Shown here: positions 23,242-32,792 of the stretch, one piece after another | Layout of the letters: each line of letters opens with the position of its first letter | How positions within the stretch are numbered: position 1 is the stretch's first letter | Assembly (NCBI GenBank): GCA_041569895.1 | Contig: JBFFXF010000018.1 | Span: 1-45,615 of the forward strand | Source: JBFFXF01 sp041569895 | Lineage (GTDB): Bacteria > Planctomycetota > UBA8108 > JACQVS01 | Reading direction: 5' to 3' | Length of the DNA: 45,615 nucleotides | Notes under the pieces: generated by a model | Told to the model about the DNA's origin: nothing | Seen by the model: only the letters and a program-made list of their open reading frames with translations | Database searches by the model: none | Made by a program: the position numbers and the translations under genes

Positions 23242-24723
23242 ATGAATCTCTCTCGCCCGCTCCCAACACTCGTGACTCTCGCGCTCGTGACGCTCGTGGC
23301 GGGCTCGACGGCGCTCGCGCAGGCTCCGAATCCCGCTGACTTCGATTTCGGCATCGATCCGGCGGCGCCGACGGCGAGACCGGGCGGCTCGATCGAGATC
23401 ACCACCTTCGTCAACGCGCGCGCCGATGGCGGGCAGGGCTGGTCGTACGGCGTGATCCACGATCGCGAGGTGCTCGAGGTGATGAGCTCGACGATCGTCG
23501 GCACCGATGCCGAGGCGACGCTGACCGGTGGCTTCCAGAACACCGAGCTGTCGCGCTCGCAGGACGCCGAGCCGCTCAAGCTCGGCTGGACGCAGGGTGT
23601 CGTGCTGTCGTTCACGATGCCGATCTTCGTGCCGATCCAGGACAACTTCACCATGGGGAAGGCGACCTACGAGGTCATCGGCACCGTGTGCGAGGGCGTC
23701 GAGGAGGACATCTCGACGTCGATCTCCTTCACCGACCAGCTCAGCGCGACGCCGGGCGGCCCGCTGGTGGACATCAACTTCACGGTCAACGGGCAGGGCG
23801 TGATTCCCACGATGCGCGGCACGTCCGACGTGACGGTCGCCTGCGCGGGCGCTCCGACGGCGATCAACCTGCGCATGGCGGCAGACGCCGGCGACACGCT
23901 GATCGCCAACCAGGCGGACACGCTGGGCATCGATATCACGGCGACGAACGCCACCGGCGACGGCGGCACGGTCGACGTCCAGGCGTGGGAGTACGGCATC
24001 ACGCTCGACGGGTCGCTGCTCGCGGTCAGCGACTTCGGCGTCGGCGAGGACGCCGGCGCGCTCAACGGCGGCAACGGTCCGGCGTTCGCGGCGAACGAGG
24101 AGATCGACAACGACGGCGACGGGACCACCGACGCGGTGATCGGCGGCGCGGTCGTCGACTTCAGCAAGGCGCAGGCGGAGACGCTGCCCCTGCCCGACGG
24201 CACGGCGGTGAAGATCGGGCGGCTGGCGCTCAGCTCGGCGATCAGCATCCCGCTCGGCCAGCCGGCGCGGACGACGACGCTCCAGTTCGACACCATCGAG
24301 GGGAACAAGAAGACCTCGACCATCGAAAACCTCTTCACGGTCGACGCGCAGAGCGTCACGCCCGACTTCGCCGAGGCGCTCGACGTCACGCTCGAGCCCT
24401 CGGCGGTGGACGAGTCGGGGCTCTTCGTGCGTGGTGACGCCAACGACGACACCCGCGTGGACATCGCCGACGGGATCTGGGTCATCCAGTTCCTCTTCTA
24501 CGGCGGCACGGAGTCGAGCTGTCTCGGATCGGCCGACGCCAACAACGACAACCGGCTCGATATCTCCGACGCCATGTTCATCTTCAACTACCAACTGCAG
24601 CCCGACGCCGCCCTGCGGGGCGGACCGCTCGCGCCGCCGCCGGCGGCTCCCTTCCCCGGCTGCGGCCGCGATGAGGACCTCGACCCGGCCGATTGCATGC
24701 CCGGATCGACGCGCTGCGGCTAA
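23242..24723 (+). CDS. Secreted cohesin-like/dockerin-like protein
   Basis: 493 residues. The signal peptide (TLVTLALVTLVAGSTALAQ) has a clear ALA-Q cleavage site. Two cohesin-like beta domains follow, about 33-205 (GGSIEITTFVNARADGG onward) and 212-390; both include an aromatic strand with WSYGVIHD or WEYGITLD. A calcium-binding-like ENDNDGDGTTD-type loop (NDGDGTTDA) lies in the second. Residues 395-460 are two dockerin-like loops, DANDDTRVDIADG and DANNDNRLDISDA, each with the D-x-N-x-D pattern. The C-terminus has two further cysteines. It is transcribed from the perfect promoter and followed after 17 bp by the large lipoprotein, so the two are probably co-expressed. Confidence 0.8.
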   Translation: MNLSRPLPTLVTLALVTLVAGSTALAQAPNPADFDFGIDPAAPTARPGGSIEITTFVNARADGGQGWSYGVIHDREVLEVMSSTIVGTDAEATLTGGFQNTELSRSQDAEPLKLGWTQGVVLSFTMPIFVPIQDNFTMGKATYEVIGTVCEGVEEDISTSISFTDQLSATPGGPLVDINFTVNGQGVIPTMRGTSDVTVACAGAPTAINLRMAADAGDTLIANQADTLGIDITATNATGDGGTVDVQAWEYGITLDGSLLAVSDFGVGEDAGALNGGNGPAFAANEEIDNDGDGTTDAVIGGAVVDFSKAQAETLPLPDGTAVKIGRLALSSAISIPLGQPARTTTLQFDTIEGNKKTSTIENLFTVDAQSVTPDFAEALDVTLEPSAVDESGLFVRGDANDDTRVDIADGIWVIQFLFYGGTESSCLGSADANNDNRLDISDAMFIFNYQLQPDAALRGGPLAPPPAAPFPGCGRDEDLDPADCMPGSTRCG

Positions 24724-24740
24724 CCGAAGGATATGGAAAA

Positions 24741-27700
24741 ATGAAGAGACCGTTGCCCGCGCCGGCCGGTCAGTGCTCCGCACGCCGGGAGGATCGACCG
24801 GGGGCCGCGGGTTGGGGGCGGTCGCGCGGTTGTGGGCGGCTCGTCGTGTGGCTGCTCGTCGCCCTTTCGGTGTGGGCCGCCGGGTGTGACGAGCGCTCGA
24901 GCGTGCGGAGCACCATCCCGCGCAACGGCGAGGAGAACGTCGACGCCCGGGCCCAGATCCTCATCCGCTTCGAGGACACCTTCGCCGAGAGCGACGACAT
25001 GTCCGTCGCATCGCTCGGCGGCGGCATCCAGGTCATCGGCGAGGACGGCCCCTACACCGGCGCCGTGTCGCTCCAGGAGTTCGACCGGGCCCGCGCCGGG
25101 CTGCCGCCGCGCCAGCGCGCCGGCGACTCCGGAGACGGGGGTGACGGTGATGGTGGCGATGGCGGTGACGGGGGTGATGGTGGCGACGGGGGTGATGGCG
25201 GAGACGGCGGTGGCAGCCCGCGTCCGCCGGGCGGTGGCACCGGCGGTGGGGATTCCGACAAGCCGTTCGGGTTCACCGACCTCGACACGCTCGTCTTCGA
25301 GCTCGCGAGCGGCCAGTCGTTCCGCGCCGGCGACCGCGTCCGGGTGCGGGTCGACAACCTGTCGATCCGCGGCAGGCCGATACGATCGCACACGTTCCAC
25401 TTCTTCATCGAGAGCGCCGGACCGGGGACCACGGGAGGTCAGCTGCGCGTCGTGCGGGCGACGCCGGCCCCGTCCGGCATCAACGTGACGCTCCGCCCGC
25501 GGATCACGGCGAAGTTCTCTCGCGCCGTGACGCCCGCGTCGGTGACCGGCAACGTCACCGTGCGCGGCGAGCATTCCGGGGCCCATGCGCTCGACTCGTT
25601 CGTGTTCACGGAGACCGAGGGCGAGGGGCGCGTGCTGGCGCTCCTGACGCGGCTCGCCCAGGGCGAGCAGCTCCTGCCCGGCGAGTGGGCGACGGTGACC
25701 CTGAACGGGTCGATTCGCGCCGCGACCGCCGGTGGGGGAGGCACACCCGCCGAGGGCGAGACGCCGCCGCTCCCGGGTCTGCCCGGCATCGGCGACACCG
25801 CCTCGGACCCCGACGCGCTGTCTCCGTACTCGTTCCGGTTCCAGGCCGCGTCCGGACGCGTCGACGGCGGCTGGGATCCGGACGCCGCGTCGCGTTTCCA
25901 CTCCGGCGACGGCCCGCGCGACGTCGCCGCCGGCGAGATCTTCTCGTTCTTCGAGGGCACCGAGTTCGTCGTGCTCTCGGCCGGCGAGTTTGCGCTCTTC
26001 CACCGTCTCGGCGACGGCTCCTGGCGCGAGATCGTCTTCGACAAGTTCGGCGAGGAGCTCGACGAGGCGGGATTCTCTCCCGTCGACATCGAGGTCGCGG
26101 ACGTCGACGGTGACGGCGCCGGCGAGATCATCGCGCTGATGGCGAGATCGGGCCAGAGCGGCAGTCGGATCGCGCTCTGGAAGCCGACGCCGAACGGACG
26201 GCTGCAGCCCATCCAGAACCCGCTCGAGCTGCGCGCCAGCAAGCCTCACGAGATGACCGTCGTCGACATCGACTCCAACGGTCACCTCGACATCATCGTG
26301 CGGCACGAGTCGTCCGGCTTCCAGGTCCCGCCCGCGGACGCCGAGGACCAGACGCCGCGGCCCGTCAACGTCGGCTTCCTGACGCTCTTCGAGCGCAGTC
26401 GGGGCGTTCCGGACCTCTCCGACCCCTCCAACATCGACGCGCTGCTCGGCGGGCTCGTCTACAACCGCGTCGAGCAGCTGATCCCGGCCGGCGAGCGGCG
26501 CGGCGCGCTCACTGCCATGCCGCGCCGTCTCGAGCTCGCGGATCTCGACGCGGACGGCCGCCTCGATCTCCTCGTCGACACCGGAGCGGGGATCTCGCTC
26601 TATCGCAACGCGACGGCGAGCAGCGGGGCGAACCGCTTCAATTTCATCTTCGCGCGGCGACTCAAGGACCGCTCGCTCGAGCAGCCGCTGCTGCCGATCA
26701 ACTGGGGGACGGCCGACCTCGACGGCGACCGTGACGTGGACATCGTCGCGTGGGCGTCCGACGGCGCGCTCTACTATCGCAATCCGCTCGATCCGGGCGG
26801 CTCGGGCAACAACGACGGCCGGCGCCGCCCCGACCTCCTGACGAAAGACGTGCTGCCGGACCGCCTCGACATCACCACGCCGGAAGGCCTCGATCTCGGC
26901 GCGCTGATCGGCGCGTCGCTGCGGCCGATCTTCTCCGACGTGGACGGCGACGGCATGCTCGACCTCTTCCTCGCCGAACGCAGCGGCGCGATCTCGGTCT
27001 TCCGCGTCGTGCGCGAGGACCCGATCCGCCTCGAGCTCCGCGACGCGATCGACGTGCGCATCTCCGGCGGCCTGACGGGACGCGTGCTGGCCGACGTCAA
27101 CGCCGATACCGGGCTCGACATCGTCGCCGTGTCCGATTCCGAGAGCGGTCTCAACGTCGAGGTCATTCCGGCGATCGACGTCGTGCCGCCTGCGGTCGGC
27201 AATCCGACGCGATTCCGCGTCAGCCCGGCCCTCAGCCGGATCGACGAGGACACGGTCACCGCCGTCGTCACCGGCGACATCGTCCAGGGGTTCCAGGGCT
27301 ATCGGGCCACTCTCGGTTTCGACAGGAGCCTGCTGACGTTCGAGCGCTTCGAGGCGCCGAACAATTTCCGCACGCTCGCGACCTTCTCGGTGTGCGGCAA
27401 CTCGGAGACGTGCGCCGACATCGTCTCCGTCGACATGGCGTTCACGAACCAGGCGGTCGGCGCCCCGAGCAACGGCATCGTGCTCGGGCGCTTCGTCTTC
27501 CGGAAGGCCCGGGTGCAGCGCGCGACGCGGACCTCGATCGCGCTCCTCAACACGCAGGACGCGGGCGGCGAGCCACGCGGCAACTCGATCAGGATCACCG
27601 AGGGCCAGGCGACGGTCGACGCCGAGGTGACCATCGACGGCGAGCCACTGGTGGTCTCGCTGAGGCCGCCGGCGGCGCCGCTCCTGACCATCGAGCGGTG

Positions 27701-30700
27701 CGAGGTCACCGACCTCGAGGTCGACGGGTTCACCGCGCAGGTCGCCTGGCGCTCGCCGGCGAACGCGGTGTTCTCGCTTTTCCAGGTCGAGGTCGACGGC
27801 AAGCTCGAGGCGACACTTGACCGCGGCGCGCGATCGTGGAGCCTGCGGACGCGCTCCCACGCCGCGCGCACCATCACCGTCACGGGGCTCAACCTCTCCG
27901 GACAGCCGATCGCCTCGGGCGAGTGTCGCGTGGCCGGCGTGCCGAGGCCGACGGTGACGTGCGAGTTCGACTCGCTCCTCATCCGCAACGTCGTCGAGTG
28001 GCAGATCGACGGCGCGGTCAGCGGTTTCAATATTTACCGCAACGGGCGCTTCGTGCAGAGCGTCTCCGCGGCCGTCCGGCGCATCTTCGACACGGACATC
28101 ACGCTCAACGGCGGCGACATCTACGAGGTCGCCGGCACGCTCGACACCGCCTCCGGGAGTCTGGAGGGGCCGCGCGGGATCTGCGAGCAGGGCCCGGTCG
28201 GTGATCCGGACCCGTCACAGACGCTGCCGCCGCGCGGGCTCGATATCTCGCTCGCTTCGCGGGCCGAGTCCTCGTCGCCGAACGTGCTCCGCATGAGGTG
28301 GACGAACGGCGAGGCCTACGACCGCACCATCGTCACGCTGCTCGCCGAGAACGCCTCGGGCGCTTTCGAGCCCGTGCGCGATCCGGTCACGTTCGACAGG
28401 CCGGTCGCGTCGTGGGAGTTCGAGGGCGACCGCTCGATCGGTGGCGTCGCACCGGGACGGTACAGGTTCCGCGTGCGCGGCGTCTCGAACTCGCGTCAAA
28501 GCGCGGAGGTCGCGTCGCAGCGCGACCGCGAGGTCCGCGTGCCGCTGCTCGACGTCGATCTCTCGTGCCAGTCGATCGGCGGCAACATGGTGCAGCTCGG
28601 CTGGAACGCGCCGTGGCCCGGGTACACGAGCTTCAAGCTCGTCTCGCGCATCGACGGCACCGTCCACCGCGAGCACCCGCTGCCGCTCGACGCGGTCGAC
28701 TTCCTGGTCGAGGACATGCCGGCCAGCGGCGACTTCGTGTTCACGCTCGAGGCGGGCTACGATCGACCATTGCCGCCGTCGGTGCCGCCGCCGGCCGGCG
28801 TTGACCTCAACGTCTCCTGCGCGCTCGAGTTCCAGCCGGCGCTGCGGCTCGGGCGCGTCGAGACCGGTGTCGGGTTGGAGGGCATCCTGGTGCCGATCCT
28901 GGCCGACGCGTTCCGTGAGCTCGGCGGCTTCGAGTGCTCGGTGCGAGTGCCCGACGTGCTCGAGCTCGGCGACGATCCCGCGAGTGTCGTGCGACTCAAC
29001 GACGACGGCGCGACGGTCGACGAGACCACCTTCGCCGTCACGCATGACCCCGACGCGGGCGTCCGCACGGTCACCATGAGAGTCACCGGCGCGAGCTATC
29101 CGCCGGGTCGCGACATCGTCCTCGGCTGGATCGTCGGCTCGACGCGCGAGGACTTCTCGATCGCCGGCACGTACGAGCTGCGCTTCGGCGGCGCCGTCAA
29201 GCACCTCTACGACACCGGGGCCGAGGAGCCCGAGGCGGTCGAGGTCGACGCCGTCGACTCCGCCGGCGAGCTCGAGCTGCGCAAGCGGTTCCTCCTCGTC
29301 GAGAGCGCCTCGACGGTCGCGGGCGCGCGCCAGCCGACGGTAGTGACGATCCGCGCCACGACCGACGCCCCCGAGGCGCCCGAGGGCTTCCGCCCCTACG
29401 GCATCCAGGCGTATGAGATCCACGTGCGCTGGGATCCCGGTCTTATCGAGCTGCAGCCGATTCGGAAGATCGACCAGTTCGACACCGTGGTCGGCACGAG
29501 CGGGGAGTTCTTCGAGGTCACCGGCAACGTCCTCGAGCAGGCCCGGCGAACCGGCGAGGTGACCGTCGGATGGCTCGGGTTCAACCTCAGCGGCCAGTTC
29601 GACGTCTTCACGTTCGGTCCGGGCTTCAACATGCCGATCCTCGTCCTCCAGTTCCTGCCGAGGGTCGACACCGTGCCATCGACCACGCTCGCGACCATCG
29701 ACGTCATCACGGTCGACGAGCGCACGACGCGATCGACGAAGCTCGTGCCGACCTGGGTCCCGAACGATGGGCCGCCGCTCGAGACCGCCTTCGACGGCGG
29801 CATCACCATCGAGCCCTCCGACACGCGCCCCGTGCTCGTCGACATCGATCCGGCGCGCGGATCGCTCGTCGGTGGCGGCGAGGCGACGGTGCGTGGGCTC
29901 TCGCTCCTCGCGGGAGAGGAGCAGGTCGAGAACATGGAGCTGGCGTTCGTCTTCCGGGCGCCCGGCGAGCAGCCGGTGTCGCGGCGGGTGACGGAGATCC
30001 TCTCGTCGTCACCGCGCGCGATCCGGTTCGTCGTGCCGAGCGCCGGCCAGGCGTTCTACAAGCCGCTCTTCTTCGCCGTGCCGTTCGACGTCGAGATCGC
30101 CACGCCACGCGGCACGTCCTTCCTCGCCGGCGCGTACTCGTACGAGTACCTGAGCCTCGAGTCGGCCGACGTCACCAGCATCTCGCCGGTCGATGAGGAG
30201 ACCGTCACGCTGCGCGGCATCGGCATGTCCGGGACCGCGCGAGTCCGCATCGTCGTGCCGGCGATCGCGAGGTCGTTCGACGCCACGGTCGAGTCGGTCT
30301 CGCCCGACGGCACTCGCATGGTCATCCGCGTGCCCGTGATGACGGACATCACGGCGATCGACGACCTGACGGCGTCGATCGAGGTCACCATCCCGTTCCC
30401 GGAGGGTGATCTGCCCGGCGTGCCCGCGATTCGCGACCGCATCACCGGGCTGCGGATCACCACCGACGAGCCGCGCATCGTCCGCATCGAGCCGGGCGAG
30501 GCGCCCGCCAACCGTCCGACCGAGGTGGCGATCACCATCGCCGGCTTCCCGGCGGTCAGTCCCGCCACGCTGACGGTCCGGTTCGGAGATGCTGCGGCGG
30601 CCGTGCGGGCGGTCCAGGGCACTCGCATCACGGTCGACACGCCGATTGCCGAGACCCCCGGCGAGGTGACCGTCAGCGTCGTTCACGACGACGGCGGCGG

Positions 30701-31052
30701 CCCGATCCAGGCGACGCGCCCGCTGGGCTTCCGGTTCACGACGCCGCCGCCGCCCGAGCGCGTGCCGTTCCGACGCGGCGACGTCGACCAGAACGGCAGC
30801 CTCAACATCAGTGACGCGGTCCGCATCTTCGGCTTCCTGTTCAGCGGCGAGGCGGCATCGACGTGTCTCGAGACGCTGGACGCCGATAACGACGCGAGCG
30901 TCGCGCTCACCGACGGCGTCGTCATCCTGCAGTTCCTCTTCCAGCAGGGACCGCCGGTCGCAGCGCCCGGACACGTCGAGTGCGGACTCGATCCCGACGA
31001 GCCCGGCTCGAGCGGCGACATCGGGTGCGAGTCCTACCCGTGCGGCGCGTGA
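24741..31052 (+). CDS. Giant modular lipoprotein with FG-GAP, cohesin-like, TIG and dockerin-like modules
   Basis: 2103 residues. After an unusually long, basic n-region the leader ends VWAAGC (C49), a good lipobox, so it is probably anchored on the outer surface. Modules in order: Ig-like (Big_5 type) at about 52-120; a Gly-Asp tract at 131-158; a second Ig-like; six FG-GAP/VCBS-type calcium repeats between about 450 and 790 (for example ADVDGDGAGEI, ADLDADGRLDLL, SDVDGDGMLDLF); cohesin-like at about 822-966; FN3-like segments to 1360; two more cohesin-like at about 1368-1668; three IPT/TIG-like at about 1693-2001; and a dockerin-like pair at 2008-2076 (DVDQNGSLNISDA, DADNDASVALTDG). It starts 17 bp after the previous gene. 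A surface adhesion or scaffold role is inferred; no enzyme is visible. Confidence 0.82.
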   Translation: MKRPLPAPAGQCSARREDRPGAAGWGRSRGCGRLVVWLLVALSVWAAGCDERSSVRSTIPRNGEENVDARAQILIRFEDTFAESDDMSVASLGGGIQVIGEDGPYTGAVSLQEFDRARAGLPPRQRAGDSGDGGDGDGGDGGDGGDGGDGGDGGDGGGSPRPPGGGTGGGDSDKPFGFTDLDTLVFELASGQSFRAGDRVRVRVDNLSIRGRPIRSHTFHFFIESAGPGTTGGQLRVVRATPAPSGINVTLRPRITAKFSRAVTPASVTGNVTVRGEHSGAHALDSFVFTETEGEGRVLALLTRLAQGEQLLPGEWATVTLNGSIRAATAGGGGTPAEGETPPLPGLPGIGDTASDPDALSPYSFRFQAASGRVDGGWDPDAASRFHSGDGPRDVAAGEIFSFFEGTEFVVLSAGEFALFHRLGDGSWREIVFDKFGEELDEAGFSPVDIEVADVDGDGAGEIIALMARSGQSGSRIALWKPTPNGRLQPIQNPLELRASKPHEMTVVDIDSNGHLDIIVRHESSGFQVPPADAEDQTPRPVNVGFLTLFERSRGVPDLSDPSNIDALLGGLVYNRVEQLIPAGERRGALTAMPRRLELADLDADGRLDLLVDTGAGISLYRNATASSGANRFNFIFARRLKDRSLEQPLLPINWGTADLDGDRDVDIVAWASDGALYYRNPLDPGGSGNNDGRRRPDLLTKDVLPDRLDITTPEGLDLGALIGASLRPIFSDVDGDGMLDLFLAERSGAISVFRVVREDPIRLELRDAIDVRISGGLTGRVLADVNADTGLDIVAVSDSESGLNVEVIPAIDVVPPAVGNPTRFRVSPALSRIDEDTVTAVVTGDIVQGFQGYRATLGFDRSLLTFERFEAPNNFRTLATFSVCGNSETCADIVSVDMAFTNQAVGAPSNGIVLGRFVFRKARVQRATRTSIALLNTQDAGGEPRGNSIRITEGQATVDAEVTIDGEPLVVSLRPPAAPLLTIERCEVTDLEVDGFTAQVAWRSPANAVFSLFQVEVDGKLEATLDRGARSWSLRTRSHAARTITVTGLNLSGQPIASGECRVAGVPRPTVTCEFDSLLIRNVVEWQIDGAVSGFNIYRNGRFVQSVSAAVRRIFDTDITLNGGDIYEVAGTLDTASGSLEGPRGICEQGPVGDPDPSQTLPPRGLDISLASRAESSSPNVLRMRWTNGEAYDRTIVTLLAENASGAFEPVRDPVTFDRPVASWEFEGDRSIGGVAPGRYRFRVRGVSNSRQSAEVASQRDREVRVPLLDVDLSCQSIGGNMVQLGWNAPWPGYTSFKLVSRIDGTVHREHPLPLDAVDFLVEDMPASGDFVFTLEAGYDRPLPPSVPPPAGVDLNVSCALEFQPALRLGRVETGVGLEGILVPILADAFRELGGFECSVRVPDVLELGDDPASVVRLNDDGATVDETTFAVTHDPDAGVRTVTMRVTGASYPPGRDIVLGWIVGSTREDFSIAGTYELRFGGAVKHLYDTGAEEPEAVEVDAVDSAGELELRKRFLLVESASTVAGARQPTVVTIRATTDAPEAPEGFRPYGIQAYEIHVRWDPGLIELQPIRKIDQFDTVVGTSGEFFEVTGNVLEQARRTGEVTVGWLGFNLSGQFDVFTFGPGFNMPILVLQFLPRVDTVPSTTLATIDVITVDERTTRSTKLVPTWVPNDGPPLETAFDGGITIEPSDTRPVLVDIDPARGSLVGGGEATVRGLSLLAGEEQVENMELAFVFRAPGEQPVSRRVTEILSSSPRAIRFVVPSAGQAFYKPLFFAVPFDVEIATPRGTSFLAGAYSYEYLSLESADVTSISPVDEETVTLRGIGMSGTARVRIVVPAIARSFDATVESVSPDGTRMVIRVPVMTDITAIDDLTASIEVTIPFPEGDLPGVPAIRDRITGLRITTDEPRIVRIEPGEAPANRPTEVAITIAGFPAVSPATLTVRFGDAAAAVRAVQGTRITVDTPIAETPGEVTVSVVHDDGGGPIQATRPLGFRFTTPPPPERVPFRRGDVDQNGSLNISDAVRIFGFLFSGEAASTCLETLDADNDASVALTDGVVILQFLFQQGPPVAAPGHVECGLDPDEPGSSGDIGCESYPCGA
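25131..25214. repeat. Coding minisatellite, Gly-Gly-Asp
   Basis: Tandem 9-bp units of the GGN-GAY-GGN type encode a glycine/aspartate tract of about 28 residues in the lipoprotein at 24741. Third positions vary (GGT, GGC, GGG; GAT, GAC), so the repeat is not freshly made. The tract is probably a flexible, acidic linker between two Ig-like domains. Confidence 0.85.
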
Positions 31053-31414
31053 CGCCCGTCGTTGACGACTCCGGCGCGGACCACTCGCGTCATTCGCGCA
31101 TCGCCGCGCCGCTCTCCGCGGTCGCGCGCAGGATCGTGCTTCACCCGTCGAGCGCCGGCGTCGTCATGCTGCTCTCGGCGGTCGCCGCGCACCTCTTCAT
31201 CGCCGTGTTCGGACCCGACGCCGACGGCTTCCTCTTCCGCGGCGGCGTGCTTCGTGAGGCTTTCGGGCAGGCGTTGCTCCTCGCGGCGCCACCGATCGCG
31301 CTCTATGCGGGGATCCGCGCCGCGCTCGCGGATCGCGACGATCTGCTCGCCTATCTCTCGGTGGCCGGCGGCGGGTTTCTCACGCTGCTGACCGCGACGG
31401 CGCTTCTCGTCTGA
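31049..31414 (+). CDS. Small membrane protein, unknown
   Basis: 121 residues. GTG 31049 overlaps the stop of the giant lipoprotein gene (GTGA), the same coupling seen elsewhere in this window. The first 38 residues are polar. Then come about three hydrophobic segments: AGVVMLLSAVAAHLFIAVFG, FGQALLLAAPPIALYAGI and YLSVAGGGFLTLLTATALLV. No known domain is recognised. The position suggests a role linked to the lipoprotein, or a chance ORF with good hydrophobic pattern; the former is more likely. Confidence 0.55.
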   Translation: MTPVVDDSGADHSRHSRIAAPLSAVARRIVLHPSSAGVVMLLSAVAAHLFIAVFGPDADGFLFRGGVLREAFGQALLLAAPPIALYAGIRAALADRDDLLAYLSVAGGGFLTLLTATALLV

Positions 31415-31563
31415 GAAATCCCTTCTCGATCTCCGCGATCTTTCCGGCACGTCCGGGTCGCGGTCGCGGTTGGACATCTCCCCGCCTTCTTCCCGACATC
31501 TTCCGACAACGTGTGCGCGGCGCGCAGGCTCGCTGTCCCAATTCAAGCCCGGTTAAGAATTTA

Positions 31564-31593
31564 TTGACACTTTCGAAGACGCGGTGGTAGCAT
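31564..31593 (+). promoter_or_regulatory. Sigma70-type promoter before metallophosphoesterase
   Basis: Perfect TTGACA (31564-31569), 18-bp spacer, TAGCAT (31588-31593, 4/6). Start near 31600, so the RNA begins directly with the hairpin at 31606. The preceding 149 bp (31415-31563) hold nothing recognisable apart from a small GAGAA/TTCTC hairpin at the end of the upstream gene. Confidence 0.6.
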
Positions 31594-31605
31594 TCCGTGT
31601 GCTCG

Positions 31606-31640
31606 AGACTCCGCCCTCGACCGGGGAGCGGAGTCTTTTT
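31606..31640 (+). terminator. Terminator-like hairpin in the 5' leader (possible attenuator)
   Basis: Stem AGACTCCGC (31606-31614) pairs with GCGGAGTCT (31628-31636). Further C-G/U-G pairs extend inward past a bulged A, and T5 (31636-31640) follows. It lies after the predicted transcription start and before the start codon, so it could stop transcription early. The only purine-rich stretch resembling a ribosome binding site (GGAG 31630) is inside the stem. Confidence 0.55.
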
Positions 31641-31645
31641 GGCAA

Positions 31646-32446
31646 ATGGCGAACTGTCAGCCGACTGCTAACGTGAAGATCGCCGTCCTCAGCGACGTCC
31701 ACGCAAATCTCGCGGCCCTCGACGCGGTCCTGCGTGACATCGAAGAGCAGCAGATTGATAAGGTTTACAATCTTGGTGACATTATCGGATATGGGCCGGA
31801 CCCCCGAGCCTGCCTCGAGCGCGCCCTCGCCTTCCCGGTCAACCTCATGGGCAATCACGAGGAGGCGGTGCTGATCGGCGCCATCGGCTTCAATCCGAAG
31901 GCGAAGCAGGCGATCGACTGGACGCGCGATCAGCTCAACCTCGAGACGGAGCCGGTCGAGAAGAACCGTGATCTCTGGAACTTCCTCGGCCAGCTGAAGC
32001 GCAGTCACCACGAGGGCGACCTCCTCTTCGTGCATGGATCGCCGCGGGACCCGACGCGAGAGTACATCTTCATTCACGACTGGCAGGACCGCGAGAAGAT
32101 GGACGAGATGTTCGCGTCGCCTCGCGGCATCGACTGGAACATCTGCTTCACGGGCCACACCCACTACCCGGGAGTCTTCACGCAGGAGGAGTCCTACCGC
32201 TTCTACGATCCTCGCGCGTTCGAGACCATGTTCCCCGACGGGCGACTGCCGTACCGCACCATCGTCAACGTCGGCTCGGTCGGCCAGCCGCGCGATGGAG
32301 ACCACCGCGCCTCCTACGTCGTCGTCGAGGAGGGTCTGATCGCGTTCCGCCGCGTCGGCTACGACGTCGCCCGCACGGTGGCGCGTTTCAACGACTGCCC
32401 GGAGCTTCCCGATTACCTGGCGCGGCGGCTGGAGGAGGGGAAATAG
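31646..32446 (+). CDS. Calcineurin-like metallophosphoesterase (YfcE/MJ0936-like)
   Basis: 266 residues. Dinuclear metal motifs are complete: DVH near the N-terminus (LSDVHAN), GDIIGYGP, GNHE, VHGS and GHTH. These fit small phosphodiesterases acting on nucleotides or phosphoesters, and the substrate is unknown. ATG 31646 is the longest form; GTG 31673 gives MKIAVLSDVHANLAALDAV, the usual family start, and may be the real one because neither has a clear Shine-Dalgarno. The leader hairpin suggests control at the RNA level. The next gene, yidC, has its own promoter, so this is probably a single-gene unit. Confidence 0.88.
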   Translation: MANCQPTANVKIAVLSDVHANLAALDAVLRDIEEQQIDKVYNLGDIIGYGPDPRACLERALAFPVNLMGNHEEAVLIGAIGFNPKAKQAIDWTRDQLNLETEPVEKNRDLWNFLGQLKRSHHEGDLLFVHGSPRDPTREYIFIHDWQDREKMDEMFASPRGIDWNICFTGHTHYPGVFTQEESYRFYDPRAFETMFPDGRLPYRTIVNVGSVGQPRDGDHRASYVVVEEGLIAFRRVGYDVARTVARFNDCPELPDYLARRLEEGK

Positions 32447-32491
32447 CTGTCGGCGGTCCGTCCCCGAGAGCCCGGTCGACTCGGCTTGAAG

Positions 32492-32716
32492 ACGGGAACG
32501 CAAACGCCCGTCCTCGTCCTCGGAGGCTCTGGTTGCGGAGTCCGATGACCGACTCCGATACCGATTCCGATACCGACGCCGATACCGATTCCGACTCCGA
32601 TACCGATTCCGAATTCGATCCGACTCCGAATTCGATCCGACTCCGCGTGCCCGGTCCCGGCGTCGTCCATCGCGATGACGGCGAGGGTTTTCGGGTACGG
32701 GGACGGGGACGGGGCC
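32492..32716 (+). repeat. Composite intergenic repeat, copy 1
   Basis: Order on the plus strand: ACGGGAACGC (32492-32501); a hexamer array of CCGAYN units (about 32541-32645, including two copies of CCGACTCCGAATTCGAT); a unique core ending GAGGGTTTTCGGG (32683-32695); then GGGGAC-type hexamers (32693-32716). The core aligns without gaps to copy 2 on the minus strand at 43391-43447, with 46 of 57 positions equal by hand count. It fills most of the 346-bp gap between the phosphoesterase and yidC. Confidence 0.75.
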
Positions 32717-32731
32717 AGCGAGTGCCCTCGC

Positions 32732-32760
32732 TTGCAACCGGTCGCCAACCGGCGTATCCT
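32732..32760 (+). promoter_or_regulatory. Promoter of yidC-mnmE
   Basis: TTGCAA (32732-32737) and TATCCT (32755-32760), 17 bp apart, 4/6 matches each. It gives a leader of about 25 nt with ACGGAGAG ahead of ATG 32793. Confidence 0.5.
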
Positions 32761-32792
32761 TGCCGCCTGTTTTCAGCGCGGAACGGAGAGTG

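Noticed and set aside
24720..27860. 1046-codon open frame on the minus strand
   Set aside because: It mirrors the giant lipoprotein gene. The composition is low-complexity and there is no ribosome binding site or recognised motif.
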